Made by a program: the position numbers and the translations under genes. Source: 54-19 sp038210655 (GTDB lineage Bacteria; Chloroflexota; Chloroflexia; Chloroheliales; Chloroheliaceae). From it: 64,000 nt of DNA. Positions 41,039 through 49,796 of the stretch are shown piece after piece (within the stretch, counting starts at the first letter, position 1; every line of letters starts with the position of its first letter). Where the stretch lies: the NCBI GenBank assembly GCA_038210655.1, contig JBBQWM010000002.1, forward strand, positions 1 through 64,000, in the 5' to 3' direction. The notes under the pieces are model-generated. The model did not search any database. It saw nothing but the letters and a program-made list of their open reading frames with translations, and was not told where the DNA came from.

Positions 41039-42073
41039 ATGAATAAACCAGCCGATGCCAAAGTCCGTCAGGCCATAGAAAATATCTTTGGCCTTACTAC
41101 CAATGATGATTTCGGGTTATCCCGTGTTGATAGCGGTATCAAAAGCCGCACATTGTTGCGTCATTGGCCTCTCAGCCGGGTTGAGCGGATTATCTTTCGG
41201 TCGGAAGAATTACCGCCGGTGATATTGAAAGCGGTAGTCGAACCGCTCCAGGGTGAATTGACCACCTACCAGGATTTGTTTAGCGGCGTGTCCAACGACG
41301 AGCAACGCTGGACTCCGACCCTCTACGGTCATACCCGCTACAACAACGAGCTATGGCTCTTTTTGGAAGATATTGGTTCACGCACCCTTAAAAACGAGCC
41401 AACCCCCGAAAATCTGCAAAAAGTAGTTACTACCCTGGCCGGATTACACGTCACTTTTGGGCGTGAGGTTGCCAATGGAACGCTCCAACGGCGTAGCCAT
41501 CTGGCAGTCTTTGATTATAGCGCCTATATCAGTGGAGCGCGGCAGGCGCTGGTCTTAACTCGCGCCCTCGTCAACAAAAATATTTTTACCCGTGTGACCC
41601 ATCGCCATCTGGCTAAACTAGAAGCGATTGTTTCGATGTACGACCGGGTGGCAATTGGACTGGTCGGAGCGCCTCAGACCCTGGTTCACGGTGATTTTAA
41701 TGCCGATAATATTGCCTTAGAGGAAAATGGCGAAAAGGTCATTATTCTCGATTGGGCCAACGCCCACATCGGAACCGGCCTGATCGATCTGGTAGACCTG
41801 GCAAGCTTTGCGACGGCTGAGTTCGGCCCCGAAACTTTACCGCGCATGCTTCAGATCTACCGGGCCTCTTATCGGGCTTCCAGTGGTGAGCCTCTGCCGA
41901 CCGAACCGTTGGAAGAGCTTTTTGTTTGTAGCCAGATCGAAAAGAAAATGCACCTGATCCGCTGGTTTTGCCAATGTAGCCTCAAATGGATGCCTTCTGG
42001 CGCAGAAGCCTACAACTTTATGGTTGCCGGGCTGATCGAGGAAACTTACGAGCTTTCGACTATCCTGACCTGA
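41039..42073 (+). CDS. APH/choline-kinase-like phosphotransferase
   Basis: A 344-residue protein with the kinase-like fold: catalytic TLVHGDFNADNIALE (HGDxxxxN) and metal-binding VIILDWANAHIGTGLIDLVDLA. The N-terminal lobe is diverged (no clear glycine loop), but VILKAVVEP contains the expected ATP Lys. The substrate is unknown; neither antibiotic nor sugar specificity can be inferred. It is a distant paralogue of the kinase at 28039-29088. Confidence 0.8.
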   Translation: MNKPADAKVRQAIENIFGLTTNDDFGLSRVDSGIKSRTLLRHWPLSRVERIIFRSEELPPVILKAVVEPLQGELTTYQDLFSGVSNDEQRWTPTLYGHTRYNNELWLFLEDIGSRTLKNEPTPENLQKVVTTLAGLHVTFGREVANGTLQRRSHLAVFDYSAYISGARQALVLTRALVNKNIFTRVTHRHLAKLEAIVSMYDRVAIGLVGAPQTLVHGDFNADNIALEENGEKVIILDWANAHIGTGLIDLVDLASFATAEFGPETLPRMLQIYRASYRASSGEPLPTEPLEELFVCSQIEKKMHLIRWFCQCSLKWMPSGAEAYNFMVAGLIEETYELSTILT

Positions 42074-42084
42074 TTCAGCTTTAT

Positions 42085-42142
42085 GGGTGCGCCTCAATTT
42101 TGTATGGTTTCAAACAATAAAAACGGGCGACCACAAAAACCC
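42085..42142. repeat. Dispersed 58-bp repeat, copy B
   Basis: Second copy of the element at 35423-35480, starting GGGTGCGCCTCAATTTTG, just after a gene end. Confidence 0.65.
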
Positions 42143-42221
42143 CGGTTTCGGCTGTGGCCCAGCCTGACTAATTTGCAAAAATCTGACCCTCACCCTCGAA
42201 CTTAGGCTTTTTGGGGTATCG

Positions 42222-42253
42222 TTGACATGCAGCCTTAAACTTCATGCTATAAT
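42222..42253 (+). promoter_or_regulatory. phnDCE promoter
   Basis: TTGACA (42222-42227) and an extended -10 TGCTATAAT (42245-42253). The 20-bp spacing is long, so the extended -10 probably dominates. It leaves a leader of about 140 nt before phnD. Confidence 0.5.
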
Positions 42254-42398
42254 GAGCTATCTCATAGGAGAGATTTGTTAAAACAATGGCTGTTCCAATT
42301 TTGCTGACCAACTCAAATTACTTGTAGTATATTGTGTATCAGACATGACGGGTGGCTTCATATGTAACTTGAATGTAAGCCAACCAGAGGAGAGAGTT

Positions 42399-43559
42399 AT
42401 GCGTATTATGAAGCGTTTTGCGGTTTTGACCGTATTGTCGCTGATGCTTGGACTATTGGCAGCCTGCGGTGATCCGACCGCTACTACCGCTCCCGCCGCC
42501 ACGACTGCGGCAGCCACCACCGCTGCGGCTACGACCGCCGCCGCTACCACTGCTGCGGCTACCACTGCTGCGGCTACCACTGCTGCTGCCACGACTGCTG
42601 CAGCTACCACTGCTGCGGCTACCACTGCTGCAGCTACAACGGCAGCCGCCACAACTGCGGCAGCTACGACCGCCGCCGCTACCACCTCAGCCGCCGCCAC
42701 GACTGCGGCAGCCGCGCCCGAATTGGTTATTCCTGCCGGAGCCGGAACCGAGCCAGAGAAGAAAGACTTGATAATGGCGCTCGTGCCTTCCCGCCAGAGC
42801 GACGTGATCCAGACCCAGGCCGATAACGTAGCGGCTTTCCTGAGCAAGGAAACCGGCTATAATATCAAGGCCGTAGTGGTAAAGAGTTATGCCGCCGTTG
42901 GCGAGGGTATGGGAGCTAAGAATATCGACATTGGTTGGGTCGGCCCGTTGGACTATGTTGTAACAAACAAGAAGTTTGGCGCTTATGCTATTACCGGTTC
43001 GATCCGGGCTGGCATTTTGGGCTACCCTTCGGTTATTATCACCCGCAGCGATAGTGGTATCAACAGCCTGGCTGATCTAAAGGGCAAGACGATTATTCTG
43101 GGGGATGAGCTTTCAGCTTCCAGTAATCTGTATCCTCGGGCCGCTTTGATCGAAGCCGGGTTGAAACCCGAAACGGATGTCAAAGTCAACAAAATCACCA
43201 ACCAGAGCGCTATCGCGATTGGTGTGGTCGAGAAGGCCGCCGATGCCGGAGCTTTCTATAGTGATGCCCGCACCAACAAGGAAGTCACCGATAAGTACCC
43301 CGACGTGCAGAAGACTACCAAAATCCTTTACACTAGCCCGCTGATCCCGGCTGACCCTCAAATCCTTCGCAAGGATTTGAACGCGGCTCAGGCCAAGAAA
43401 ATCTACGCCGCGCTGCTCAAGCTCTCGGCAGACGATAATGGGAAGAAGTACATCAAGGACTTGTTCACGATTGACGCGCTGGGTGCTGTCAAGGACTCGG
43501 ACTATGATGGCCTCCGCAAGGTCATCCAGGCCGTTAAGCCGGACTTGCTCCAGGGTTAG
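42399..43559 (+). CDS. phnD: Phosphonate/phosphite-type ABC transporter substrate-binding lipoprotein
   Basis: A 386-residue protein from ATG 42399 (GAGGAGAGAG upstream). The signal peptide ends in the lipobox LLAAC. A linker of about 80 residues is almost pure TTAAA pentapeptide repeat (DNA 42480-42715). Then comes a PhnD/SsuA-type domain: LIMALVPSRQSDVIQTQADN, KNIDIGWVGPLDYVV, LADLKGKTIILGDELSASSNLYP. It binds phosphonate, phosphate or phosphite outside the cell. The 15-bp DNA repeat gives the opposite strand a long VVAAA frame, which is a shadow. Confidence 0.88.
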   Translation: MRIMKRFAVLTVLSLMLGLLAACGDPTATTAPAATTAAATTAAATTAAATTAAATTAAATTAAATTAAATTAAATTAAATTAAATTAAATTAAATTSAAATTAAAAPELVIPAGAGTEPEKKDLIMALVPSRQSDVIQTQADNVAAFLSKETGYNIKAVVVKSYAAVGEGMGAKNIDIGWVGPLDYVVTNKKFGAYAITGSIRAGILGYPSVIITRSDSGINSLADLKGKTIILGDELSASSNLYPRAALIEAGLKPETDVKVNKITNQSAIAIGVVEKAADAGAFYSDARTNKEVTDKYPDVQKTTKILYTSPLIPADPQILRKDLNAAQAKKIYAALLKLSADDNGKKYIKDLFTIDALGAVKDSDYDGLRKVIQAVKPDLLQG

Positions 43560-43693
43560 AATTTGAATATCGAGGCTGAAAGGTTATTGCAAAATAGCTT
43601 TTCAGCCTTATTTTGTAAGTAAGACGACTTTCGTTTTGAGCCTATAGCGATTGTGCCAGGCGAAAGCCCTAAGTAAATAAGGTTGGTTTGGTC

Positions 43694-44461
43694 ATGTACG
43701 AAAAAAAACCCCTGGATCGAGGCAGTTCTCATATCACAGTTCGGCAACTCAGCAAGGTCTATCCGAACGGCTTTCGGGCGCTGGAGAACGTAAATGTTGA
43801 TATTAAAAAAGGCGAATTTGTGGCGGTCATCGGCTCGTCCGGGGCGGGTAAATCGACCTTTATTCGTTCGATCAATCGGCTGGTGCAACCTAGCTCCGGC
43901 AGCGTAATAATTCACGGGATTAATACCACCGAGGCTAAGGGCGGCGACTTGCGGCGGTTGCGGTTGGATGTCGCCATGATCTTCCAGCAATTTAATCTGG
44001 TCAAGCGTTTGAGTGTGCTACGCAACGTATTGTTGGGGCGGTTGGGCTACAAGACTGGTCTGGGGGTAGTTTATCCTGTCTTCACCAGCAAAGATATAGA
44101 TATGGCGCTTGCCAGTCTGGATCGGCTGGGTATTGCGGAAAAAGCCTATGTCCGGGCTGATCGGCTTTCGGGCGGTCAACAGCAGCGGGTCGCCATCGCC
44201 CGCGCTCTGGCCCAGGAGCCAGGTGTTATGTTAGCCGACGAACCGGTAGCCAGCCTCGACCCCGAAACTTCGCTGGTAGTGCTGGATATTCTCAAACGGA
44301 TCAATCTCGAAGATGGCATCACAACTATTGTAAATTTGCATCAGCTTGACCTGGCTAAAGAGTATGCCGACCGGGTAATCGGTTTCAAAGGCGGCAAAAT
44401 GATTTTTGACGGCTCACCCGATGAAGTAACGCGGGAGGTTTATGAAAGAGTATACAAGTGA
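43694..44461 (+). CDS. phnC: Phosphonate-type ABC transporter ATP-binding protein
   Basis: A 255-residue PhnC-type ATPase from ATG 43694 (a TTG two codons earlier is possible). Motifs: ITVRQLSKVYPNGFRALENV, Walker A GSSGAGKSTF, the PhnC-specific MIFQQFNLVKRLSVLRNVL, signature LSGGQQQRVAIARAL, Walker B VMLADEPVASLDP. It energises uptake with PhnD and PhnE. Its end overlaps the phnE start by 20 nt. Confidence 0.93.
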   Translation: MYEKKPLDRGSSHITVRQLSKVYPNGFRALENVNVDIKKGEFVAVIGSSGAGKSTFIRSINRLVQPSSGSVIIHGINTTEAKGGDLRRLRLDVAMIFQQFNLVKRLSVLRNVLLGRLGYKTGLGVVYPVFTSKDIDMALASLDRLGIAEKAYVRADRLSGGQQQRVAIARALAQEPGVMLADEPVASLDPETSLVVLDILKRINLEDGITTIVNLHQLDLAKEYADRVIGFKGGKMIFDGSPDEVTREVYERVYK

Positions 44462-45794
44462 CCAGGAGCGGTCGCGGACTGCTTCCTCGGAAATAGACCC
44501 GCTCGAAAGAGCTACCCTTACCATTCCCGAAGCCGAGGCCATCGCCCCGAACCTGGAAGCACCCGCCCAAAGATATCTGCCACCAACCGGGCCAATCGGT
44601 CGTCTGCGTCATTTTATGCGGCAGGCCAGCGTCCCTCGCAAGCGTGACCCGCGTCTGGCGGCGGCCCTACAAATCCTCCCAGGGGCCGGTTATATCTATA
44701 TGTGGCGGTGGGGGAGCGCCGTCCTGACCGTCTTTTTGTTTTGCGTGGCCTATATAGTGGTCGGGTTGCGCTTTTTGGCGTTTACGCCAGAGGCATTGAC
44801 GGCTCGGCAAACCCCAATCTCGCTCAACCCGGAGCCGGATATTTGGAATTGGAGTGTGTTGACCGGCGAGTCGATCCTGACTGTATTAGGAATACTCGCG
44901 CTCCTAATTTTGAACTTGATGGGCCGGACTTATCGGGCCGTCCAACTCGACAACTTAAACCTGGAGTCTAAATTATCGATCAGCGAACTGCGAAAGGCCA
45001 ACGGAAGTGCTTTAGATAGGCTGCTTTATTTTAACTATCTGGCATTGGTGGTTTTTGTGCTGGGGTTATCGCAGGTCGTCAAAGACTCGGAGGTCGATAT
45101 TGGGCGCTTGATTGCCAAGCTGGATAACATCGGCAAGTATGTAAGCGGCCTCTTGAACCCGGCCTGGGATGCCCTGTGGACTCCGAAGGGGATTATGTTC
45201 CGGGCGCGTGAGACGGTCGAAATCTCGATCATCGGTACGATGTTAGGCGCATTATTGGCGGTTCCGCTCAGTTTGTTGGCGGCTCGGAATTTGATGGGCC
45301 GCAACCCGATCACCAACGTTTGTTATTATATCGTGCGCGTTATACTCAGTATTCAGCGCTCGATCCCGACCCTCTTTCTGGCTATCATCTTTGTGGTCAG
45401 CGTCGGGGTGGGGCCGTTCCCGGCGGTGCTGGCCCTGGCGATCTTTTCGACCGGCCTGATGACCAAGCTTTTTAGCGAAGCGATAGAGTCGATAGATTGG
45501 GGTCAGGTCGAGGCAGTGCAAGCTTCCGGCGGTAGCCCGGTGCATGTGGTGGTTTTTGCGGTTATTCCGCAAGTAGTACCCTATTTCATCTCGCACATGC
45601 TCTATTGTTGGGAAGTAAACGTTCACAGCGCGGCGGTGCTGGGTCTGGTCGGGGCCGGTGGTATCGGTTCGTATGTTCAGGACGCTATCGAGACTTATAA
45701 GTACGGCAACATCGGCATGGCTTTGCTGGTGGTTATCATCATCACAATGGCGATTGACTTCTCCAGTGCCTACATTCGCGCCCGGATCGTTTAA
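44442..45794 (+). CDS. phnE: Phosphonate-type ABC transporter permease, N-terminally extended
   Basis: A 450-residue protein, against about 260-290 for usual PhnE. The extra N-terminal ~190 residues include a basic cytoplasmic start and three predicted membrane helices (for example SAVLTVFLFCVAYIVVGLRF). The PhnE core lies in the C-terminal half: RARETVEISIIGTMLGALLAVPLSL, VRVILSIQRSIPTLFLAIIF and the EAA loop EAVQASGGSPVHVVVFAVIPQV. GGGAGG before ATG 44442 lies inside phnC, giving coupled translation. No C-P lyase gene is seen, so the ligand is unresolved. Confidence 0.88.
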   Translation: MKEYTSDQERSRTASSEIDPLERATLTIPEAEAIAPNLEAPAQRYLPPTGPIGRLRHFMRQASVPRKRDPRLAAALQILPGAGYIYMWRWGSAVLTVFLFCVAYIVVGLRFLAFTPEALTARQTPISLNPEPDIWNWSVLTGESILTVLGILALLILNLMGRTYRAVQLDNLNLESKLSISELRKANGSALDRLLYFNYLALVVFVLGLSQVVKDSEVDIGRLIAKLDNIGKYVSGLLNPAWDALWTPKGIMFRARETVEISIIGTMLGALLAVPLSLLAARNLMGRNPITNVCYYIVRVILSIQRSIPTLFLAIIFVVSVGVGPFPAVLALAIFSTGLMTKLFSEAIESIDWGQVEAVQASGGSPVHVVVFAVIPQVVPYFISHMLYCWEVNVHSAAVLGLVGAGGIGSYVQDAIETYKYGNIGMALLVVIIITMAIDFSSAYIRARIV

Positions 45795-45814
45795 CAACGC
45801 TCATTCACAAGGGC

Positions 45815-45850
45815 AGAGGGTTGCAAGAAGATTAGCTTCCAACCCTCTTT
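45815..45850. terminator. Bidirectional terminator between convergent genes
   Basis: AGAGGGTTG / CAACCCTCT with an inner GAAG / CTTC pair, followed by TTTT on the plus strand. It ends phnDCE and probably also the minus-strand DUF4395 gene. Confidence 0.75.
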
Positions 45851-45891
45851 TCGCCCCTTCTCAATAACCCGACCTATCTTCAGCCTCGAAA

Positions 45892-46350
45892 TTAGCGGTT
45901 CCCTAGCAAGCGATAGCGATTGAGCCGGAATTGGAAGTAGAGGAAGCAACCGACACAGAACCCGGCCAGGGCGACCCCGGCGGCAACCGCGACCATTCCG
46001 GCCAGCATCCAGCCCAGAATATTCAGGCCGAGGATAAAAGCGATTTGGGCCGCACCCAGCAAAATAGTGGCGATGCTGTTGTTGAAACGCTGTAAGCGTC
46101 GATCTTCTTTGGGGGCGGTTAGGTTTTGGCGGGCGAACAGGCGTTGACCGAGCTTGAAAATCAGGCTGCCGCGCTGCCCGAACAGCGTAGCTGGTAGCAA
46201 AATAGCGAACAAAGCAGTCGTAATCAAAGGCTGTTGCAACACTAGCCCGCTTAACACCCCTATCAGTAACGTCCACCGATTTAGCTTTACAATCGGTAGC
46301 GGAATATCCAGGCAGCTATCTTCCGGCTGCGTGGTTGGCAGTGTACTCAT
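45892..46350 (-). CDS. DUF4395 family membrane protein
   Basis: A 152-residue membrane protein. The N-terminal pattern CLDIPLPIVKLNRWTLLIGVL followed by a central loop (RLFARQNLTAPKEDRRLQRFNNSIA) and a second pair of helices matches DUF4395, a small-protein family often linked with thioredoxin-like or rhodanese genes. About four helices are predicted. ATG 46350 is chosen (GGAGAG upstream) instead of the longer frame from 46392. Function unknown. Confidence 0.75.
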   Translation of the reverse strand: MSTLPTTQPEDSCLDIPLPIVKLNRWTLLIGVLSGLVLQQPLITTALFAILLPATLFGQRGSLIFKLGQRLFARQNLTAPKEDRRLQRFNNSIATILLGAAQIAFILGLNILGWMLAGMVAVAAGVALAGFCVGCFLYFQFRLNRYRLLGNR

Positions 46351-46615
46351 CAAATACTCTCCTCTAATTAGTAAGTTTATCGAGATAGTCATATTCTACT
46401 CTGGTTAGGAGAATTGGTCAAGTCTGCTTTTTGCACAGATTCAAATTTAGAGTCTTGCACGACCTGCTTAGTTTGCCAAACTCTGAAGCTCACCCTTTTG
46501 TGGATAATTCACTACTCTATTACAGCCGGTTGTAGATCGGGTCTTATTAGCCCTAAATGTAGTATAATAAGAGTCTATAACGATTTAACTGATGATTTCG
46601 GAAGGAAAGAGGAGC

Positions 46616-47098
46616 ATGGCTGAGAAATTAGAAGTAACGGCGGAAGGCAAAGCTTCGTTGGAAGCAGAGTTAAAACGCTTGCTTGAAGTAGAGGAACCCG
46701 AAACCCTATCCCAAATGTCTGCTGCTGCTTCGCAGGGTGATTTGCGGGAGAATTTTGCCTATCACGATGCCCGGCGCGAATTGGGTATGATCCGAGGGCG
46801 GATCGCTGAATTGAAACAAACTCTGGCTAATTCTAAAGTAGTCGAGGCTTCGGTGGTGGATGGCAAAGCCCGACTTGGTTCGACCATTGTTATCCGAGAA
46901 GACGGCACCGATGACGAAGAAGAATATGTTTTGGTGAGCGCCGCCGAAGCTGGCAAAAACCGTTCCGACGGCAAAACCTCGCTTTCGATTGTGGCTCCGA
47001 TGGGTGCGGCCCTGGTCAGTAAGAGAGTTGGTAACAAAGTTACTATTACGACCCCGACCGGCATGAAATTGACCTTTATCGTAGTAAAAGTAAGCTAA
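46616..47098 (+). CDS. greA: Transcription elongation factor GreA
   Basis: A 160-residue protein from ATG 46616, the normal GreA length. The N-terminal coiled coil has tip acidic residues (EELK-like LEAELKRLLEVE, then SQGDLRENFAYHDARRELGMIRGRIAEL). The C-terminal FKBP-like domain includes GSTIVIREDG, SIVAPMGAALVSKRVGNKV and TITTPTGMKL. It rescues backtracked RNA polymerase by stimulating transcript cleavage. The frame continues upstream to 46592, but the GGAAAGAGGAG site and family length favour 46616. Confidence 0.92.
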   Translation: MAEKLEVTAEGKASLEAELKRLLEVEEPETLSQMSAAASQGDLRENFAYHDARRELGMIRGRIAELKQTLANSKVVEASVVDGKARLGSTIVIREDGTDDEEEYVLVSAAEAGKNRSDGKTSLSIVAPMGAALVSKRVGNKVTITTPTGMKLTFIVVKVS

Positions 47099-47168
47099 TT
47101 GCCCTTGAAATAAACCCTGGCAATTCTTTAGAGACGTTCTTTTGAGCATACCCAAAAAACCTTCATAC

Positions 47169-47189
47169 GGGCAGGTCTTGGGCCTGCCC
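47169..47189. repeat. GGGCAGG hairpin repeat
   Basis: GGGCAGG / CCTGCCC with a 7-nt loop. Same hairpin type as 13418-13438; located behind greA. Confidence 0.5.
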
Positions 47190-47194
47190 AGGCT

Positions 47195-47326
47195 ATGCCC
47201 AATCTGAACTGTTTATCTGACACAGGAACCAACTACAGCTACGATACTCGCAACTGGCTGAATAGCCGGAACAAGCAGGCCAAAGGTACTATTCTCAACG
47301 CGGCCAGTTTCTATTGCGTTGAAGTA
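47195..47326 (+). pseudogene. RHS/YD-repeat fragment 1
   Basis: Translates as TNYSYDTRNWLNSRNKQAKG followed by TILNAASF, an RHS/YD-repeat unit (YxYDxxNxL), then loses the RHS pattern at about 47330. There is no start signal or full gene. It is a remnant of an RHS-type polymorphic toxin and is followed by AT-rich DNA. Confidence 0.65.
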
Positions 47327-47461
47327 ATGAAGTCATATAGATTAGTGAAATCGACATTAAGGCCTATGAGCAAAAACTCAATCACACTCATACTCTTGAA
47401 TATTGTTAGACTTTCCATGATTTAGTCCTACCCAATTGAGATGCGTGAATAGGATTTAGCC

Positions 47462-48085
47462 ATGAGATATCAAGTATCTAGCCTTAAAGAAAATAAACTA
47501 ATTACGATTCTGAAATTTCTAATTTTGCCCGATTTTTTGGCTTTGGTCAGTAGTTTGATAGTATTAAAAGGTACATCTGTTTTATTAAATTCATGGCCTC
47601 ATGTTTTATTTTTATCTTCAACTAGCTTTTCAATTATAAAGATTACCTTTTCAATTTTTATACTAGTGCTTATTTGGAATTTCTTAAATAAAATTATCAA
47701 ACATCACTTTAGTAAATTGTTATTTGGAGCCAAAATAATATTAATTCTAAATTTGCTTCAAGCTATTTTTATAGGTTCTTTAATTGGTGGGCGACCTTCT
47801 ACAGAAATAGCTAATGTAAATGTAGATAAGATTGATTATCATTTGGTTTATTCTAGCGGATGTATAGACGCTTGCTCTAATAATCTAAGCCTATATCGAT
47901 GTGACTCGCTTAAATGGGTCTGTTCTTCCATTGATTTTAAGTATTATCCATACTTCCACGATGGAAGATCACAACAACTGCCATTTGACATTAGTCATAT
48001 TAGCTTAGATTTTGATAAAACCAATGAAAAAATTTATATTTTAGATTTAGATAAAACAGTAATTGAAATTTTTAAGACCTCTTAA
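47462..48085 (+). CDS. AT-rich membrane protein, orphan cassette (possible immunity protein)
   Basis: A 207-residue protein with three N-terminal membrane helices (ILKFLILPDFLALVSSLIVL; ISTFSILV-like region near 55-75; IILILNLLQAIFIGSLIGG). The C-terminal domain contains four Cys in SGCIDACSNNLSLYRC and WVCSS. Codon use and base composition are far more AT-rich than neighbours, which suggests transfer. It lies between two RHS fragments, the position of immunity genes in RHS loci, but no family was recognised. Weak ribosome site (AGGAT). Confidence 0.55.
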   Translation: MRYQVSSLKENKLITILKFLILPDFLALVSSLIVLKGTSVLLNSWPHVLFLSSTSFSIIKITFSIFILVLIWNFLNKIIKHHFSKLLFGAKIILILNLLQAIFIGSLIGGRPSTEIANVNVDKIDYHLVYSSGCIDACSNNLSLYRCDSLKWVCSSIDFKYYPYFHDGRSQQLPFDISHISLDFDKTNEKIYILDLDKTVIEIFKTS

Positions 48086-48296
48086 TTTGAATATGACTTA
48101 TGATAGTAAGACCACCAATTACTTGCAGGACATAGCGGCTGGCTTACCGGTGGTGTTGCAGGAAGCTGTAGTCAGCCAGAACACCAGCAGCTTTATGTAC
48201 CCGCTTGGTTCGACTTTATCTTTGTACCAGGATGGCGGTAGCGGCTTGTGGTATAATGGAGATGGGCTAGATTCGGTGCGGGCTTTAACCGAGTGA
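48086..48296 (+). pseudogene. RHS fragment 2 (tip/core end)
   Basis: Encodes LNMTYDSKTTNYLQD, then YPLGSTLSLYQDGGSG, LWYNGDGLDSVRALTE and a stop. It is about 80% identical by eye to RHS fragment 3. It ends exactly at the DGLGSVRAL box, where a full RHS would continue into the hyperconserved core and toxin. Confidence 0.75.
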
Positions 48297-48537
48297 AGTA
48301 AAGCTAAAAATAGCTTACCTCAAAACATGAAGAAGCAAAATTCGATTGGGCTTATTTTAGCCTCAAAGAAAGTTCGTATATCGAACATGCAACAGCTCTG
48401 GTCAATTGACTTAGTTTCAAATTAGATACAATGAATTTAGACTACTAGTTGATAACTTCCTTCGATAAATTTTGTTAGGGCTACCATTCTTTTCTTTTAG
48501 GTTTTCTTGTGTATTGTGTAATAGGGAAGGAAAAGCT

Positions 48538-49275
48538 GTGAATTCTGATTTAGAAGCTCTGTTTGAGAAAATAGCCTCGGTAATACCAACTTTAGATCCA
48601 AATAACGATAAATTCCTTTTTTCAGCTCAAACTCTGCCTGTTCCACCTACTCATCTGACGACTTCAAAAATAGTAATCAAAAAAACCTACCATGATCATA
48701 CCATTGCATTTGAAAATGATTTGTGTAGCACAATCAGGCAGGATGCGTTGTGGATACAGGCATCAAAGATTACTTGCCGGAATTTAGCTCTACTAATACT
48801 GGCCGGACTTTTCCACCCTTCGCCAACTGACATACAGGTAAATTTAGTACATTCAGCAACGCAGATTAAAAATTTAATAATTTTAACTAATTACATCAAT
48901 ATAGAGAAGCTTTGGAATTATGCTACTCAACCTCTCGCTTACGGTTACACTCCTAGTGAGACCGCGAAACATCCGTGGTATAAAGGAGTTAAATCTCCTG
49001 ATGAACTACCAGTCTTTTATTTATCTAACTCAGACGGTAGAGTAACTTATACTGAAAAGGATTGGCGAGATAGAGATACAGTAATTGGTTTTGGAAATGA
49101 CAGGGCCAGTGTAAAATTTGCCGAACTATTACTGAATGCCAGTCTGCCAGAAAATCCGGTCGTCGAGTATCAGCTTGAAGGTGAAGAAGGTGTTAGAGGG
49201 GTAGGAATAAACAGCACCGAAGTGCAAATATTTCTACCTGGAAGCTTAGGTTGGGATGGTTCATTAGAGGAATAA
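48538..49275 (+). CDS. Unknown cassette protein between RHS fragments (possible immunity protein)
   Basis: A 245-residue soluble protein from GTG 48538, chosen because GGAAGGAAAAGCT precedes it. Features are LEALFEKIASVIPTLDPNND, IRQDALWIQASKITCRNLALLILAGL, and a C-terminal part with VIGFGNDRASVKFAELLLNA. AT-rich composition contrasts with the neighbouring chromosome genes. The mid-part is reminiscent of bacterial immunity proteins, but I cannot name a family. It is flanked on both sides by homologous RHS pieces. Confidence 0.6.
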   Translation: MNSDLEALFEKIASVIPTLDPNNDKFLFSAQTLPVPPTHLTTSKIVIKKTYHDHTIAFENDLCSTIRQDALWIQASKITCRNLALLILAGLFHPSPTDIQVNLVHSATQIKNLIILTNYINIEKLWNYATQPLAYGYTPSETAKHPWYKGVKSPDELPVFYLSNSDGRVTYTEKDWRDRDTVIGFGNDRASVKFAELLLNASLPENPVVEYQLEGEEGVRGVGINSTEVQIFLPGSLGWDGSLEE

Positions 49276-49278
49276 TCA

Positions 49279-49669
49279 GTCTAACCCTTTTACCGCTGGT
49301 TTCACTTATGATGGAGCCAACACCCGTCTGTCGATGAGCTATGGCGGCAAGACTACCAACTATTTACAGGACATTGGGACAGGCTTGCCGGTGTTGCAGG
49401 AGGCGGTAGTCAGCCAGACCATCAGCAGCTATCTGTACCCGCTCGGTTCGACCACGCCATTGTACCAGGATGGTGGCAGTGGCTTGTGGTATCATGGGGA
49501 TGGGTTAGGCTCGGTACGAGCTTTGACCAACGGCAGTGGGGCAGTGGCAGGCGATTATACCTACAGCGCCTTCGGCCTCAATCAGGCTACTGGCGATACG
49601 GGTCTAGTGGAAGCGCCATCAACACCACTAACTGCCTCCCAATACCAAGAGCGGTGGCACCTCATTTAA
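49279..49669 (+). pseudogene. RHS fragment 3
   Basis: An open frame without a start signal: NPFTAGFTYDGANTRLSM, KTTNYLQDIGTGLPVLQEAV, YPLGSTTPLYQDGGSGLWY, HGDGLGSVRALTNGSGAV, YTYSAFGLNQATGDTG, then a divergent end (SQYQERWHLI). It retains more of the RHS core than fragment 2 but is cut before the toxin junction. Confidence 0.8.
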
Positions 49670-49796
49670 TAGACTGCTGCCATTAACCGTAGTACCAACT
49701 ACAGACGATCTACCCTCGCCCGTTTAAGATTAACTGGTTGCGGCCTTTCGACCGATTTTTTTCTGCTTCAAGCCATCAGATAAATAGAGGGAAATT

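Noticed and set aside
42278..42847. Long minus-strand frame rich in VVAAA repeats
   Set aside because: It is the complement of the TTAAA-encoding repeat in phnD; no start signal and no other motifs.
45791..46276. Minus-strand frame overlapping the DUF4395 gene
   Set aside because: It lies in another frame of the same strand, with Arg/Pro-rich composition typical of shadow frames.
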